Positions 39,562 through 49,095 of a DNA stretch of 64,000 nucleotides are shown piece by piece. The stretch spans positions 248,001 through 312,000 of the forward strand of contig JACQFP010000022.1 of the NCBI GenBank assembly GCA_016200005.1, in the 5' to 3' direction. The translations under genes and the position numbers were made by a program. Position 1 is the first letter of the stretch. Every line of letters begins with the position of its first letter. Origin of the DNA: Verrucomicrobiota bacterium (lineage in GTDB: Bacteria; Verrucomicrobiota; Verrucomicrobiia; Limisphaerales; PALSA-1396). The notes below the pieces were generated by a model. That model ran no database searches, had not been told where the DNA came from, and worked only from the letters and a program-made list of their open reading frames with translations.

Positions 39562-40926
39562 CTATTCGGTCTTTGAATTAATGTAGAGCAAGGCCATGAG
39601 CTTGTTGCGCTCGGTCCAGTCCAGTGCGGTCTTTCGCGTCGCACGTTGCAGGGCCGGTTCAGCAAATCGCCCGAGTCGCTTGAGTGCAATTTGCACACGC
39701 TCGCGCGCCTGGTTGTTCCCGCGGTTGACCTCGGTGAGTTGGGTGACGAGTTCAGCTTCCACGCGGGGCGCGATGATTTCAGCGCGTCCGATCATAACGC
39801 GTACCAATTCGCGCGGTTGAGGATCGAGTTTCATGGGCAAGGTTCGGTCTGTCCAGGCGCGCGGCAACACATACAAGACGCGCAAGCCTTCCTCAGCAAA
39901 CCAGGAATCCTTCCAAGTGTTGACCATCGCGATGGCTTCACGCCGATACAAACCTGCCTTCACGAGAGACTCGACCATCGCGTTGCTGATTTGGCTCGCG
40001 ATCCGGTCGAGCGGCAGGGTTTGGTTTTCCAAAGCAACTTGAACTGTTTGCTGCTCGCCGGGCTGAAGTTGATCGAGGTAAATGAACTGACCCTGGCGGC
40101 TTTGCACTTGCAAAAGGAAAAGATGCGTGAGCGTTTCTGCGCCAGAATTGGCCAGAGTGACTTCGTCGTTCGATTTCATTGTGACTCGCAGTGGCGTGGC
40201 AAAGCTTCCGACGCCACGATAAAAAAGAAATTTCTCGTGTTCGGGCATGGGATTGGTCGGCGAGAGCGAGTTCATGCGCACAAAGGCAGCATCGGTTTCA
40301 CGCGCGGCGAAGTAATGACTGCCCGAAGCGTCGCCCGGCAACAATCCGGCGACATCGTGGTTCTGATCAATCGGCAAGATGTGGAGATCTTTCCAGTGAA
40401 TCATGCTGTCCTTGATTCCGGCGTTGCCGAACGTCGAAACAAAACTAAAAGTGGACGGGAAACCGCTTTTGCGAACGGCATTGTCCAGCGCCACAAATGC
40501 CGGATGAGGCGGGAGTGTTGACGGGCCGATCTCGTGCGCTTGCGGATACCATTCGGTGAGCAACCCTTTGGGAAAGCGAACGGAAAGATCAACGGTTTGT
40601 TCCTTGTCCGCGTAAAAGTAAATCACAGGCGTTTCCATTCGTTGCAGCGTGACCAGCGAGCCTTTGCCAAGCCCCAGCGGCCTTGCTGCCCTTCGATTCA
40701 ACCCCGGCTTCGTCCAGTCATAAACGAACCTCGGCAGGCGACTCGTTTGCAATGGCCGCCAATCCAGCAAGACGCCGTCGCCGCCCTGCACTGAGGTGAA
40801 TGTTCCCCATTCGTGAGCGACAATGCCATTGTCGTTGCTGGCTGCGATGCCAAGCGTTGAAAAGGCCGCAATGACGAGACAGAAACTTACAGTTGTTTTG
40901 GCGAGACGTCGCTGTGAAGTGGTCAT
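39562..40926 (-). CDS. Secreted protein of unknown function
   Basis: About 454 residues from the ATG at 40926, chosen because it gives a signal peptide (MTTSQRRLAKTTVSFCLVIA, then AFSTLGIAASND). Upstream ATG codons at 40965 and 41013 would place a long charged leader before it. The mature start GIVAHEWGTFTSVQGGDGV is notable; similar openings occur in uncharacterised secreted proteins of Planctomycetota and Verrucomicrobiota, by recollection. Features: METPVIYFYAD, LLTEWYPQA, GVGSFATPLRV, an Ig-like middle, and a helical C-terminal third with Arg/Glu-rich repeats. No catalytic motif is recognised. It sits directly upstream of the histidine kinase and may be part of the same operon. Confidence 0.75.
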   Translation of the reverse strand: MTTSQRRLAKTTVSFCLVIAAFSTLGIAASNDNGIVAHEWGTFTSVQGGDGVLLDWRPLQTSRLPRFVYDWTKPGLNRRAARPLGLGKGSLVTLQRMETPVIYFYADKEQTVDLSVRFPKGLLTEWYPQAHEIGPSTLPPHPAFVALDNAVRKSGFPSTFSFVSTFGNAGIKDSMIHWKDLHILPIDQNHDVAGLLPGDASGSHYFAARETDAAFVRMNSLSPTNPMPEHEKFLFYRGVGSFATPLRVTMKSNDEVTLANSGAETLTHLFLLQVQSRQGQFIYLDQLQPGEQQTVQVALENQTLPLDRIASQISNAMVESLVKAGLYRREAIAMVNTWKDSWFAEEGLRVLYVLPRAWTDRTLPMKLDPQPRELVRVMIGRAEIIAPRVEAELVTQLTEVNRGNNQARERVQIALKRLGRFAEPALQRATRKTALDWTERNKLMALLYINSKTE

Positions 40927-41294
40927 CAACCGATCGGACTTCGAGGAATAAAAGCGTGATTTCATGCGGCGAATGTCACCAATCCTCCGGAGAGAGTTGT
41001 CAGATTCACGCAAAAGAATTGTAAAAGAAATGTGATAGTGTCCCGTGGCGCCAGACTGAACCAGGGATCGGAATCCCGTATCAGTAAAAGTTCCATGTAA
41101 ACTCTAGCGGTTAGTGCGTCCACATTGGCGTGCGCGCATTTGTTCAAACAACCAAAGTAATGAAGTAGCGAAAATACTTGCAGGCGTTGGCGGGCGGCAG
41201 ACAATGAGGCTGCACCACCTATCGGGTTGGTCGCGTCGACCAACCGGGGCGATGAACCAAGTCTTGTTGAAACAACTCAAATGAGAGGACTCCT
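40927..41294. other. Gene-free divergent intergenic region
   Basis: 368 bases between divergent genes. It contains a perfect 8-bp dyad GGTTGGTC / GACCAACC (41225-41232 and 41238-41245) with a GCGTC spacer and the AGAGGA ribosome site ahead of 41295. Nothing else is recognised. Confidence 0.5.
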
Positions 41295-42314
41295 ATGTCA
41301 GAACCAACGAATCCGAGCAATGATCGTTCGACAACTTCCCCGATGGACCGCCGCGATTTTCTCAAGGGCGCAATGCTGGCCGCCGGCGCGGCTGGCACCG
41401 TGCTGGCCACATCGGTGAGCGAGACGGCCCAGGCGGCTCCGGCAAGCAAGCCCGGCGCGCCGTGGGACCCCAACGGCCGCATCGGCATCGGCGTCAACCT
41501 CGAATACGTCCGGCACGCCGACAAGAATCTCGCCTACGGGATCAAGTGCGCGGGCCAGATCGGTTATCAGTACGTCGAACCTTGCATGCTCGATGGCCGC
41601 TGCCTGCTCTCCAACGCCGGCTATTGCCACGTGACCAGCATGGATACTGATCCGAAGATCATCAAAGACCTGTGCGCGGAAGCCGGCGTGAAGATCAGCG
41701 GGTTGTCATCGCACTCGGACCTCCTCAATCCCGAATACGGCGTGCTCTATGCCCGGCGCGGCATCCGCTACGCCCGGGCGCTCGGCGTGAACGTCGTCCA
41801 GATCACTGAAGACATGTATCCGCCCAAGTGGATTGACGAGACCGAGGCGTACAACATCATGCGCATCACGCTTCGCTCAATCGCCGAGACGTGCGAGGAG
41901 AACGGCGTTTATATCGCCGTCGAGCAGCACGGGCCGTACACCGCGAAGATCGAGCGCATGAAGCGCATTCTGTCGCTCGTGGACTCGCCGTGGATCAAAT
42001 GCAATTTCGATTGCGGCAATACCTTTCTGGCCGGCTCCGATCCGTACGAAATGCTCGAAGCCGTCATTGACAAGGTCGTGCACGTGCATGCGAAGGACAT
42101 CTCGGTCAAGCAGGCGGAGGCGGAGCGGGGCAAGGTCACCGGCACGGCGGTCGGCTGCGCGTGCGGCGACGGCGTCATTGACTGGAAAAAACTCGTGGTC
42201 CGATTGAAGAAGGCCGGTTACAAAGGCGTGCTCTCGGTCGAGTGCGGCACCGAGGAACAGGCGGTTCGATCACATGCGCATCTGACGAAAGTGCTGCAGG
42301 AACTGGGAGCCTGA
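41295..42314 (+). CDS. Tat-exported TIM-barrel sugar phosphate isomerase/epimerase-like protein
   Basis: 339 residues from the ATG at 41295 with AGAGGA about 8 bases upstream. A twin-arginine signal (MDRRDFLKGAMLAAGAAGTV) marks Tat export to the periplasm. The mature part is an AP endonuclease 2-type TIM barrel (xylose isomerase-like superfamily): GIGVNLEYVRH, GLSSHSDLLNPE, IAVEQHGPYTAK, KCNFDCGNTFLAGSDP, VVHVHAKDI and LSVECGTEEQ, which supply the Glu, Asp and His expected for a divalent-metal site. The substrate is unknown; many such exported homologues occur in Verrucomicrobiota and Planctomycetota. A strong stem-loop lies just after the stop. Confidence 0.85.
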   Translation: MSEPTNPSNDRSTTSPMDRRDFLKGAMLAAGAAGTVLATSVSETAQAAPASKPGAPWDPNGRIGIGVNLEYVRHADKNLAYGIKCAGQIGYQYVEPCMLDGRCLLSNAGYCHVTSMDTDPKIIKDLCAEAGVKISGLSSHSDLLNPEYGVLYARRGIRYARALGVNVVQITEDMYPPKWIDETEAYNIMRITLRSIAETCEENGVYIAVEQHGPYTAKIERMKRILSLVDSPWIKCNFDCGNTFLAGSDPYEMLEAVIDKVVHVHAKDISVKQAEAERGKVTGTAVGCACGDGVIDWKKLVVRLKKAGYKGVLSVECGTEEQAVRSHAHLTKVLQELGA

Positions 42315-42334
42315 ACTTGCTGAACAAATAGAAA

Positions 42335-42357
42335 GGGCCGGCGTGGTGTGCCGGCCC
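42335..42357. terminator. Stem-loop between convergent genes
   Basis: GGGCCGGC (42335-42342), loop GTGGTGT, GCCGGCCC (42350-42357): an 8-bp all-GC stem in the 60-base gap between convergent genes, so it could stop both transcripts. It has only an AAA flank on the left and no long T-run, so strength is uncertain. Confidence 0.6.
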
Positions 42358-42374
42358 GCGAGCGCAAACCGGGC

Positions 42375-43415
42375 TTACTTACCCATCAGATGTTCGAGGA
42401 CCATCTGGTCGAGCGCTTGGTAGTTGCGGTCGGCGATAAGTTCCTTCGCCTTCGCTTCGTTGAAGGTGCGCGCTTTTTGGACCAGACGGAGAAACGTGCG
42501 GCGGCTGTTGTCGAGGTGCGCCAGCCAATGCTCGACCTTGGTGGTGCGGAAGGGATGCACGTCGAGGCCTACGTATTCGCCGTGGTGACCGTAACCGTTC
42601 CGTTCCAATGCGCGGACCTGGTCGAAGGCGCTGCGAAGGTTGGCGCTGCCGAAAGGTTTGTCCTGGTCGAATTTCAATCCGTTTTGATCGTTAAGATGCA
42701 GCGACCAAAGTTTGCCGAAAGTCATCGCGAAATCAATTTCATCGGCGGGATCAAGTCCGGCGAGAATGCAGTGGGCGGTTTCGATCAACGCCCCGACGCG
42801 TTTTGGATCACGGGTCAATTGTCCGACGGCCAGCGCGTGACCGATGGTTGGAAGGTAGGCGTGATCCATCGGCTCGTTGGGTTTTGGTTCGATGGCCAGA
42901 CGCACTTTGCGGTCGTGCGCCAGCATGGCGTCGAAAGCCTCGACCAAAAGCTCAACGCTGCGTTTCCCGCTTTTAGCTTCGCGCAGATACGTGCCTTCAC
43001 GAGCGAGCCAGAGAACGAGGAGATCCGTGCCCAGGATCTTACCGATGTCAATGGCGCGACGGGTGCGGTCAATGGCGTACTGGCGACATTTCTTGTCATT
43101 GCTCGTGTACGCACCGTCGATGGTCTGCGGGGCGAACCATAACCGCGGTGCGACAAACTCCGCGACGATGCCTTCACCATCCAGTCGCCTCTTGAGTTCG
43201 CGGGCTTCCTTGCGAACTTGCGCATCCGATTTGAGATCGAGGTCTGGCACCGCGTCGTCGTCGTGGAACATCATCGCCTCAAAGCCGAGCTGCTTGAGTT
43301 GGGCGAGTTTCCAGTCAAAGTTTTGGGGCGGGCGGGTCGTGGGGCCGTAAGGGTCCTGACCTTCACTGATGTTCCACGGGCCGAAACAGAATTTGTATTG
43401 AAATGATTTGGACAT
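42375..43415 (-). CDS. xylA: Xylose isomerase (class I type)
   Basis: 346 residues from the ATG at 43415 (MSKSFQYKFCFGPWNI); the longer frame to 43676 is not needed. It interconverts D-xylose and D-xylulose using divalent metal. Signatures of the short (Actinobacteria-like) xylose isomerases are present: FHDDDAVP with the catalytic His/Asp, LAIEPKPNEPMDHAYLPTIG with the metal-ligand Glu and KPN, ETAHCILAGL, LWSLHLNDQNGLKFDQDKPF with metal-binding Asp residues, and YVGLDVHPFRTT. Family members of this class are usually about 385-395 residues, so the C-terminal dimer arm appears shorter. An activity shift to another aldose cannot be excluded. It faces away from the mutarotase gene, with which it may share a sugar pathway. 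Confidence 0.8.
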   Translation of the reverse strand: MSKSFQYKFCFGPWNISEGQDPYGPTTRPPQNFDWKLAQLKQLGFEAMMFHDDDAVPDLDLKSDAQVRKEARELKRRLDGEGIVAEFVAPRLWFAPQTIDGAYTSNDKKCRQYAIDRTRRAIDIGKILGTDLLVLWLAREGTYLREAKSGKRSVELLVEAFDAMLAHDRKVRLAIEPKPNEPMDHAYLPTIGHALAVGQLTRDPKRVGALIETAHCILAGLDPADEIDFAMTFGKLWSLHLNDQNGLKFDQDKPFGSANLRSAFDQVRALERNGYGHHGEYVGLDVHPFRTTKVEHWLAHLDNSRRTFLRLVQKARTFNEAKAKELIADRNYQALDQMVLEHLMGK

Positions 43416-43517
43416 AATGTTTGCCGGCGACGTTACCAGGATTCCTTTCGAATGAAAGCGGAAAAAAATTGTGGGCGAGGCGCCGTGGGCTGATATACTC
43501 CCGACCGTCAAGACTCT

Positions 43518-44420
43518 ATGACGGAAGCCAGGCAATCCGAATCGGCAGCAAGCTCCAACCTCTCCGGGCGGGTGACGTTCCTGGATGGCAATGGCGGGCT
43601 GCCCATGATCGAAGTCGAAACGCCATGGAGCACGGCGGAGATTTATCTGCACGGCGCGCAGGTCACTCACTTCCAAAGAAGGAACGAGCCGCCGGTATTA
43701 TTTTTAAGTCATGTGAGCCGGTTTGCCGAAGGGCAGCCCATTCGCGGCGGCATTCCGATCGTGCTGCCTTGGTTTGGACCGCGAGAAGGTGAGCCCACGC
43801 ACGGATTTGCCCGGCTGAAAGCCTGGGAGCTGAAGGACATTTTTCAATCGCCGGATGGCAGCACCAGTCTGCGGCTGCGGTTGGCGGAATGCGCGGAAGC
43901 CGCCAGCTTCCCGCCGTTCACGGCGGATTACGTTGTCACGGTCAGCGAAGTGTTGAAATTGCGTCTCACCATCACCAATGCGTCGCCGGAGGCCGAATTG
44001 ACTTTCGAGAATTGTCTTCATACTTACTTCAGCGTGGGCGATGTGGAGGCGATCTCCCTCACCGGACTGGCGGGCGTGCGCTATCTCGACAAGTGCGACA
44101 ACCTTGTGGAGAAAACGGAAATCGCCGCGCCGTTGAAAATCACTCAGGAAGTGGACCGCGTTTATCTCGACGCCCCAGGCGCGGTGGAAATCCTGGATGC
44201 GAAGTTGCGCCGAAGAATTCGCGTTGAAAAGACGGGTTCGGCTTCGACGGTGTTGTGGAATCCCTGGATCGCCAAGGCGCAACAAATGCCGGATTTCGGC
44301 AACGAGGAGTATCAGCAGATGGTTTGCGTCGAGTCCGGCAACGTCGGCCGGAACAAAATCACCCTGCCGCCGGGCAAGTCCTCCACCATGAAAGTCACTT
44401 TGACAAGCGCCCCCGCGTAA
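43518..44420 (+). CDS. D-hexose-6-phosphate mutarotase (aldose 1-epimerase family)
   Basis: 300 residues. It belongs to the YeaD-type branch of aldose 1-epimerases, which speed interconversion of alpha and beta hexose 6-phosphates. Motifs: IYLHGAQVTHFQ, GQPIRGGIPIVLPWFGPREG, PTHGFARLKAWEL (active-site His and Arg), ENCLHTYFSVGDVEAISLTG (second His), STVLWNPWIAKAQQMPDFG and VCVESGNVGRNKITLPPGKS (catalytic Glu). The set is complete. The gene is divergent from xylA with about 100 bases between start codons. Confidence 0.93.
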   Translation: MTEARQSESAASSNLSGRVTFLDGNGGLPMIEVETPWSTAEIYLHGAQVTHFQRRNEPPVLFLSHVSRFAEGQPIRGGIPIVLPWFGPREGEPTHGFARLKAWELKDIFQSPDGSTSLRLRLAECAEAASFPPFTADYVVTVSEVLKLRLTITNASPEAELTFENCLHTYFSVGDVEAISLTGLAGVRYLDKCDNLVEKTEIAAPLKITQEVDRVYLDAPGAVEILDAKLRRRIRVEKTGSASTVLWNPWIAKAQQMPDFGNEEYQQMVCVESGNVGRNKITLPPGKSSTMKVTLTSAPA

Positions 44421-44596
44421 CCCGACGGCGAGGCGGTTGTGGTTCTAAATGGTGAATTTTGTTTACGCCGGAGCATGAGTTTGGTTTAGTCGCCGGTGTC
44501 CATCGACGAGCGCTTTGCCTGGAAGGACGGCAGCCACTCTTCGCACGGACGCCATGATCCGCTAAATTCAACCGCGGGTTGACCGCCAACCGAACC

Positions 44597-46561
44597 ATGA
44601 AATCCTGTGTCCCACATCCCTCGTCGGTCAGCCAGCAAGGCGGCCGGCACAAGCAATGGCGTTTGCGTTTGGCGATTCTGATATTGGGGTGCGCGGGGCT
44701 AACGACGCTTGTCGCTGACGAGACAAACCGTGTTGATTTGAAAAAATTATCACTTTCCGATCTCGCCAACCTCGAAGTGACGTCGGTCTCGCGCAAGGTG
44801 GAGAAATTATCAGAGGCGGCGTCGGCCATCACAGTCATCACCCAGGAGGACATCCACCGTTCCGGGGCCACCAGTTTGCCGGAGGCCTTGCGGCTGGCGC
44901 CCAATCTGGAAGTGGCACAGGTCGATTCGCGTCAATGGGCGATCAGCGCGCGCGGGTTCAACAGCACGACGGCCAACAAGTTTCTGGTGCTGATGGATGG
45001 CCGCACGGTTTATACGCCACTGTTTTCGGGAGTGTTTTGGGACGCGCAGGACACGCTGTTGGAGGACATTGACCGGATTGAAGTCATCAGCGGGCCGGGG
45101 GCCACGGTCTGGGGCGCCAACGCCGTCAATGGGGTGATCAACATTCTGACCAAAAGCGCCCGGGAGACGCAGGGCTTGTTGCTCTATGGCGGCGGCGGCA
45201 CTGAGGAACGAGCCTTCGGGGGTTTGCGTTATGGCGGTCAACTGGGCACGAACGCGTACTACCGGGTTTACACCAAATATTTTAATCGGGATGAAACTCC
45301 GCTCCCGCACGGCGCGGACGGCCAAGACAACTGGCAGATGGGGCAGGGCGGTTTTCGAGTGGATTGGTATCCGACGGAGATAAATCAACTGACCTTGCAA
45401 GGTGATGGTTACGGTGCCGCCATCAATCAAATTGCCAAGGGAGACATTCGCATTGGCGGCGGCAATCTGCTCGGTCGCTGGTCGCACACGTTTTCGGAGG
45501 AGAGCGAACTGAAGGTTCAATTGTATTACGACCGGACGCACCGGCGGATTCCCGACACCTTCGCCGAGGACTTGGACACGTATGACTTGGATCTGCAACA
45601 TCGCTTTCCCCTGGGTGAACGACAGGACATCGTCTGGGGACTGGGTTACCGGCTCGCCGAGGATCGCGTGGGGAACACGGCCAATCTGGCGTTTCTCCCG
45701 GCCCACCTCTCATTCCAACTGTTCAGCGGCTTTCTCCAGGACGAAATCACGCTCGTGCCTGATCGTTTGCGGCTGACGCTGGGATCGAAATTTGAGCACA
45801 ACGATTTCAGCGGGTTTGAATTTCAGCCCAGCGCACGGCTTTCGTGGACGGTGACGCAGCGACAAACCCTCTGGGCCGCCGTTTCGCGGGCGGCGCGGAC
45901 ACCGTCGCGGATTGATCAGGATTTTTTCGTGCCCGGCAATCCGCCATTTGCCTTCGCCGGCGGACCGAAATTTGTTTCCGAAGAGTTGCTGGCTTATGAA
46001 CTGGGCTATCGCGTTCAACCTTTCGAGCGGCTGTCGGCATCGATTGCCGCGTTTTACAATGACTATGACAAATTGCGGAGTTTGGAGCCTGGGCCGCCGT
46101 TTACAATCGCCAACGGCCTGACCGGAGAGGCGTATGGCGCCGAACTGGCGGCCAGGTATCAATTGACGAGTTGGTGGCGCTGGCAGGCCGGCTACACCTA
46201 CTTGCAGAAACACATCCGGCTGAAACCGGGCAGCATGGACTTCAACCAGGCGCGCGGCGAGGGCAGCGATCCCGAGAACCAGTTTTCCGTGCGCTCGTCG
46301 ATGGACTTGCCGGGGAACTTGATGCTGGACGGCGCGCTACGCTATGTCGATCTGCTGCACAACATCGCCAATGGGGTGAGAGGCACCGTGCCGGGTTACG
46401 TTGAACTGGATGTCCGGTTGAGCTGGATGCCGACCAAAAACCTGGAGTTGTCGGTCGTCGGCCAAAATCTTCTGGATCGTCAGCATCCGGAATTTGGGTT
46501 TCCCACCTCGCGCCACGAGATGGAACGCGGCGTTTTCGGAAAGGTCACATGGCGTTATTAG
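44597..46561 (+). CDS. TonB-dependent outer-membrane receptor
   Basis: 654 residues from the ATG at 44597 (MKSCVPHPSS) with a signal segment (LRLAILILGCAGLTTLVADE). The TonB box/plug follows: LKKLSLSDLANLEVTSVSRK, then ASAITVITQEDIHRSGATSL, ALRLAPNLEVAQVDSRQWAI, MDGRTVYTPLFSGVFWDAQD and IDRIEVISGPGATVWGANAV, all typical plug-domain motifs. A barrel of about 20 strands follows, ending in FGKVTWRY with a terminal aromatic. It imports an unknown ligand (siderophore, vitamin or glycan) using the proton motive force. The next gene (YfiR-like) starts 13 bases before its stop, so the two are translationally linked. Confidence 0.93.
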   Translation: MKSCVPHPSSVSQQGGRHKQWRLRLAILILGCAGLTTLVADETNRVDLKKLSLSDLANLEVTSVSRKVEKLSEAASAITVITQEDIHRSGATSLPEALRLAPNLEVAQVDSRQWAISARGFNSTTANKFLVLMDGRTVYTPLFSGVFWDAQDTLLEDIDRIEVISGPGATVWGANAVNGVINILTKSARETQGLLLYGGGGTEERAFGGLRYGGQLGTNAYYRVYTKYFNRDETPLPHGADGQDNWQMGQGGFRVDWYPTEINQLTLQGDGYGAAINQIAKGDIRIGGGNLLGRWSHTFSEESELKVQLYYDRTHRRIPDTFAEDLDTYDLDLQHRFPLGERQDIVWGLGYRLAEDRVGNTANLAFLPAHLSFQLFSGFLQDEITLVPDRLRLTLGSKFEHNDFSGFEFQPSARLSWTVTQRQTLWAAVSRAARTPSRIDQDFFVPGNPPFAFAGGPKFVSEELLAYELGYRVQPFERLSASIAAFYNDYDKLRSLEPGPPFTIANGLTGEAYGAELAARYQLTSWWRWQAGYTYLQKHIRLKPGSMDFNQARGEGSDPENQFSVRSSMDLPGNLMLDGALRYVDLLHNIANGVRGTVPGYVELDVRLSWMPTKNLELSVVGQNLLDRQHPEFGFPTSRHEMERGVFGKVTWRY

Positions 46562-47229
46562 CATGGGAGGGTAGCGCCGATTCGTGTTTGAAGTCCGCGT
46601 CCGCGGCGCCGGTGTGCGCCCGGGTTGCGGCTGCGCTGGCAACGGACCTTGCGGGGCGACGCGCGAGGATTCTCCGCGCGGTGCTGCTCTGCCTCTGGAG
46701 CATGGTGGGGCTGTCAACGCAGAGTCAGATTGCCGAGTATGACGTGAAGGCGGAATATTTGTACCGATTTGCTCTGTTTGTCGATTGGCCGCCCGAGGCG
46801 TTTCCAGGTGCGAATACCCCGATTACGATCGGCGTGCTGGGCAACGATCCATTCGGAAAACGTCTCGATGAAGTCGTGAAAAACGAAAAGGTTCATGGCC
46901 GTGAACTGCACGTTGAACGCTTTGGTCGCGTGGAAGAGATAATCCGGCTGGCTGCGGAAAAGAATAAAGTGTGTCATATCCTTTTCATCAGCCAGTCTGA
47001 GTCGGGAAAGCTCGACAACATCCTGGCCGGCTTGAAGGGCCGGCACATTTTGACGGTGGGCGAGAGCAACCGCTTCGCTGAACGCGGCGGCATTGTCGGT
47101 TTTGTGATGAAAGAAAGGAAAGTTCGGTTCAAGCTCAACATGGTCATTGCGACCGGGGAAAAGCTGACCATCAGCGCGCAGTTGCAGGGCGTCGCGGCGG
47201 AGTTGATCCAAGAGAAAAAGGACGAGTAA
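46549..47229 (+). CDS. YfiR/DUF4154 family periplasmic protein
   Basis: 226 residues from the ATG at 46549, overlapping the receptor gene. The conserved domain begins at about residue 63 (AEYDVKAEYLYRFALFVDWP) and runs through ITIGVLGNDPFGKRLDEVV, RELHVERFGRVEEI, CHILFISQSES, HILTVGESNRFAERGGIVGF and VRFKLNMVIATGEKLTISAQ, matching DUF4154. YfiR in Pseudomonas is a periplasmic repressor of a membrane diguanylate cyclase; here the downstream gene is a membrane histidine kinase instead. The N-terminal 60 residues are Ala/Arg-rich with a hydrophobic core (ILRAVLLCLWSMVGLS) that probably is the signal peptide, so the true start may lie further in. Confidence 0.87.
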   Translation: MALLAWEGSADSCLKSASAAPVCARVAAALATDLAGRRARILRAVLLCLWSMVGLSTQSQIAEYDVKAEYLYRFALFVDWPPEAFPGANTPITIGVLGNDPFGKRLDEVVKNEKVHGRELHVERFGRVEEIIRLAAEKNKVCHILFISQSESGKLDNILAGLKGRHILTVGESNRFAERGGIVGFVMKERKVRFKLNMVIATGEKLTISAQLQGVAAELIQEKKDE

Positions 47230-49095
47230 ATGACGTTTCGGGACGTGCCCATCAAGCGGAAGTTGACCGCGGTCATCATGTTGACCAGCACCATTGTCTT
47301 GCTGTTGACCTGCGCGGCGTTTGCCACTTATGAGCTGATCACGTTTCGCAAGGCAATGAAGCGAAATCTGGCGACGCTGGCGCAGGTGATTGCGGCGAAC
47401 AGCACTGGCGCGATCACTTTTGATGACCCAAAGCTTGCGCGAGAAACGCTGGCCGCGCTGAAGGTCGAGCCGCACATCGTGGCGGCGGCGCTTTATCGTC
47501 CGAACGGAATGCTTTTCGCCAAGTTTCCGGCCGGGCAACCCGACGAGTCGTTCCCACCGCGCCCCGGGCCTGACGGCCCGCGCTTCCGGGAAGGCAGCCT
47601 GATTTTTTTTGAGCCCGTGCTGAAGGAGGGTGAGCGCTTGGGGACGCTTTATCTCAACTCGAATCTGGAGGAGTTGCATGGTTTAATGCGGCTTTACGGC
47701 GGCATTGTGGTGCTGGTGATGGCCAGTTCATTTCTGATTGCCTTCGCCCTTTCGACCGCGTTGCAGAAAGGCATTTCCGAACCGATTCTGGAACTGGCCA
47801 GCACCGCCAAAACCGTGTCGGACCGCAAGGACTATTCCGTACGGGCCAAAAAATATGGGCGCGATGAGTTGGGCCAATTGACCGATTCGTTCAACAACAT
47901 GCTCAGTTTGATTCACGAGCGCGACGCTTCCCTGCGCGAAGGCGCCGAGCGACTGCGCCTGGCGCTCGAAGCGGCGCAAACCGGCACCTGGGACTGGAAC
48001 ATGATCACGAAGAAGCTGAGTTGGGACGAATACATGTATCCTCAGTTCGGTCTCCGCCGGAACGAATTCGACGGCACCTACGAAGGATTTCTGAAACACG
48101 TTCACCCAGACAACCGGGAACAGGTCAATCGCGCGATCGCGCTGGCGGTGGACCAGAAACGGGAGTTTAACCTGGAGTTCCGGGTCCTCTGGCCGGACGC
48201 CACCGTTCATGACATCGCCGCGCGCGGCAAAGCATTTTACGATGATCAGGGCCAGGCGGTGCGCATGGCTGGCGTGAGCCTGGACGTGACCCAACGGCGC
48301 CGGGCGGAGGAGGAGATTCGCCGGTTGAATGCCGAACTCGAACAGCGCGTCCAGGAGCGCACCGCGGAACTGGCGGCCACCAACAAGGAGTTGGAAGCAT
48401 TCACCTACTCGGTCGCCCATGATCTGCGGGCGCCGCTGCGGCACGTCGATGCCTATTCGCAGGTGGTGCAGGATGTGTTTGCGCCTCAGTTGCCGGCCGA
48501 GGCCCAGAAATATTTGGGCCGCATCCGGCACGGCGTCCAGAACATGGGATTGCTGGTGGATGATCTGCTCAACCTGGCGCGCGTCGGCAGGCAGGAACTC
48601 AACCGGACTGTGACAGGATTGAACACCATTGTTGAAGAAGTCGTGGCGGAATTAAAACCGGAGACGCGCCATCGCCAGATCGAATGGCAGATCGGCCAGC
48701 TTCCCTACGTGGAATGCGACCCCGGACTCATCAAACAAGTCTTCGCCAACCTCCTTTCCAACGCCGTCAAATACACCCGGCCCCGTGAGAAGGCCGTCAT
48801 CCAGATCGGGCAGACGACGGCCAATGGTCAAACCGCCATTTTCGTCCGCGACAACGGTGTCGGCTTCAGCATGAAGTATGTCGATAAAATATTTGGTGTC
48901 TTCCAGCGGCTGCATCGCCCGGAGGATTTTGAGGGGACGGGCGTGGGGCTGGCCACGGTGGACCGCATCATCCGCAAACACGGCGGGCGCGTCTGGCCGG
49001 AAGCAGAACTGGACAAAGGCGCCACTTTCTATTTCACTTTGCAGGCAGCGGCAGATGAAGCCACGGGGAACCGTCTGCCCCTGCAAGTTCAATGA
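47230..49095 (+). CDS. Membrane sensor histidine kinase with HAMP and PAS domains
   Basis: 621 residues beginning immediately after the YfiR stop. First membrane segment about 12-38; periplasmic CHASE8-like region about 40-150 (ITFDDPKLARETLAALKVEP and VAAALYRPNGMLFAKFPA); second membrane segment about 156-178; HAMP (SEPILELASTAKTVSDRKDY); PAS fold about 240-355 (TWDWNMITKKLSWDE); coiled coil; HisKA with EAFTYSVAHDLRAPLRHVDA (His397); HATPase with KQVFANLLSNAVKYTRP, IFVRDNGVGFSM and FEGTGVGLATVDRIIRKHGG. The layout resembles phytochrome-type kinases that pair with stand-alone receivers. The partner receiver gene overlaps its stop by 4 bases. Confidence 0.93.
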   Translation: MTFRDVPIKRKLTAVIMLTSTIVLLLTCAAFATYELITFRKAMKRNLATLAQVIAANSTGAITFDDPKLARETLAALKVEPHIVAAALYRPNGMLFAKFPAGQPDESFPPRPGPDGPRFREGSLIFFEPVLKEGERLGTLYLNSNLEELHGLMRLYGGIVVLVMASSFLIAFALSTALQKGISEPILELASTAKTVSDRKDYSVRAKKYGRDELGQLTDSFNNMLSLIHERDASLREGAERLRLALEAAQTGTWDWNMITKKLSWDEYMYPQFGLRRNEFDGTYEGFLKHVHPDNREQVNRAIALAVDQKREFNLEFRVLWPDATVHDIAARGKAFYDDQGQAVRMAGVSLDVTQRRRAEEEIRRLNAELEQRVQERTAELAATNKELEAFTYSVAHDLRAPLRHVDAYSQVVQDVFAPQLPAEAQKYLGRIRHGVQNMGLLVDDLLNLARVGRQELNRTVTGLNTIVEEVVAELKPETRHRQIEWQIGQLPYVECDPGLIKQVFANLLSNAVKYTRPREKAVIQIGQTTANGQTAIFVRDNGVGFSMKYVDKIFGVFQRLHRPEDFEGTGVGLATVDRIIRKHGGRVWPEAELDKGATFYFTLQAAADEATGNRLPLQVQ

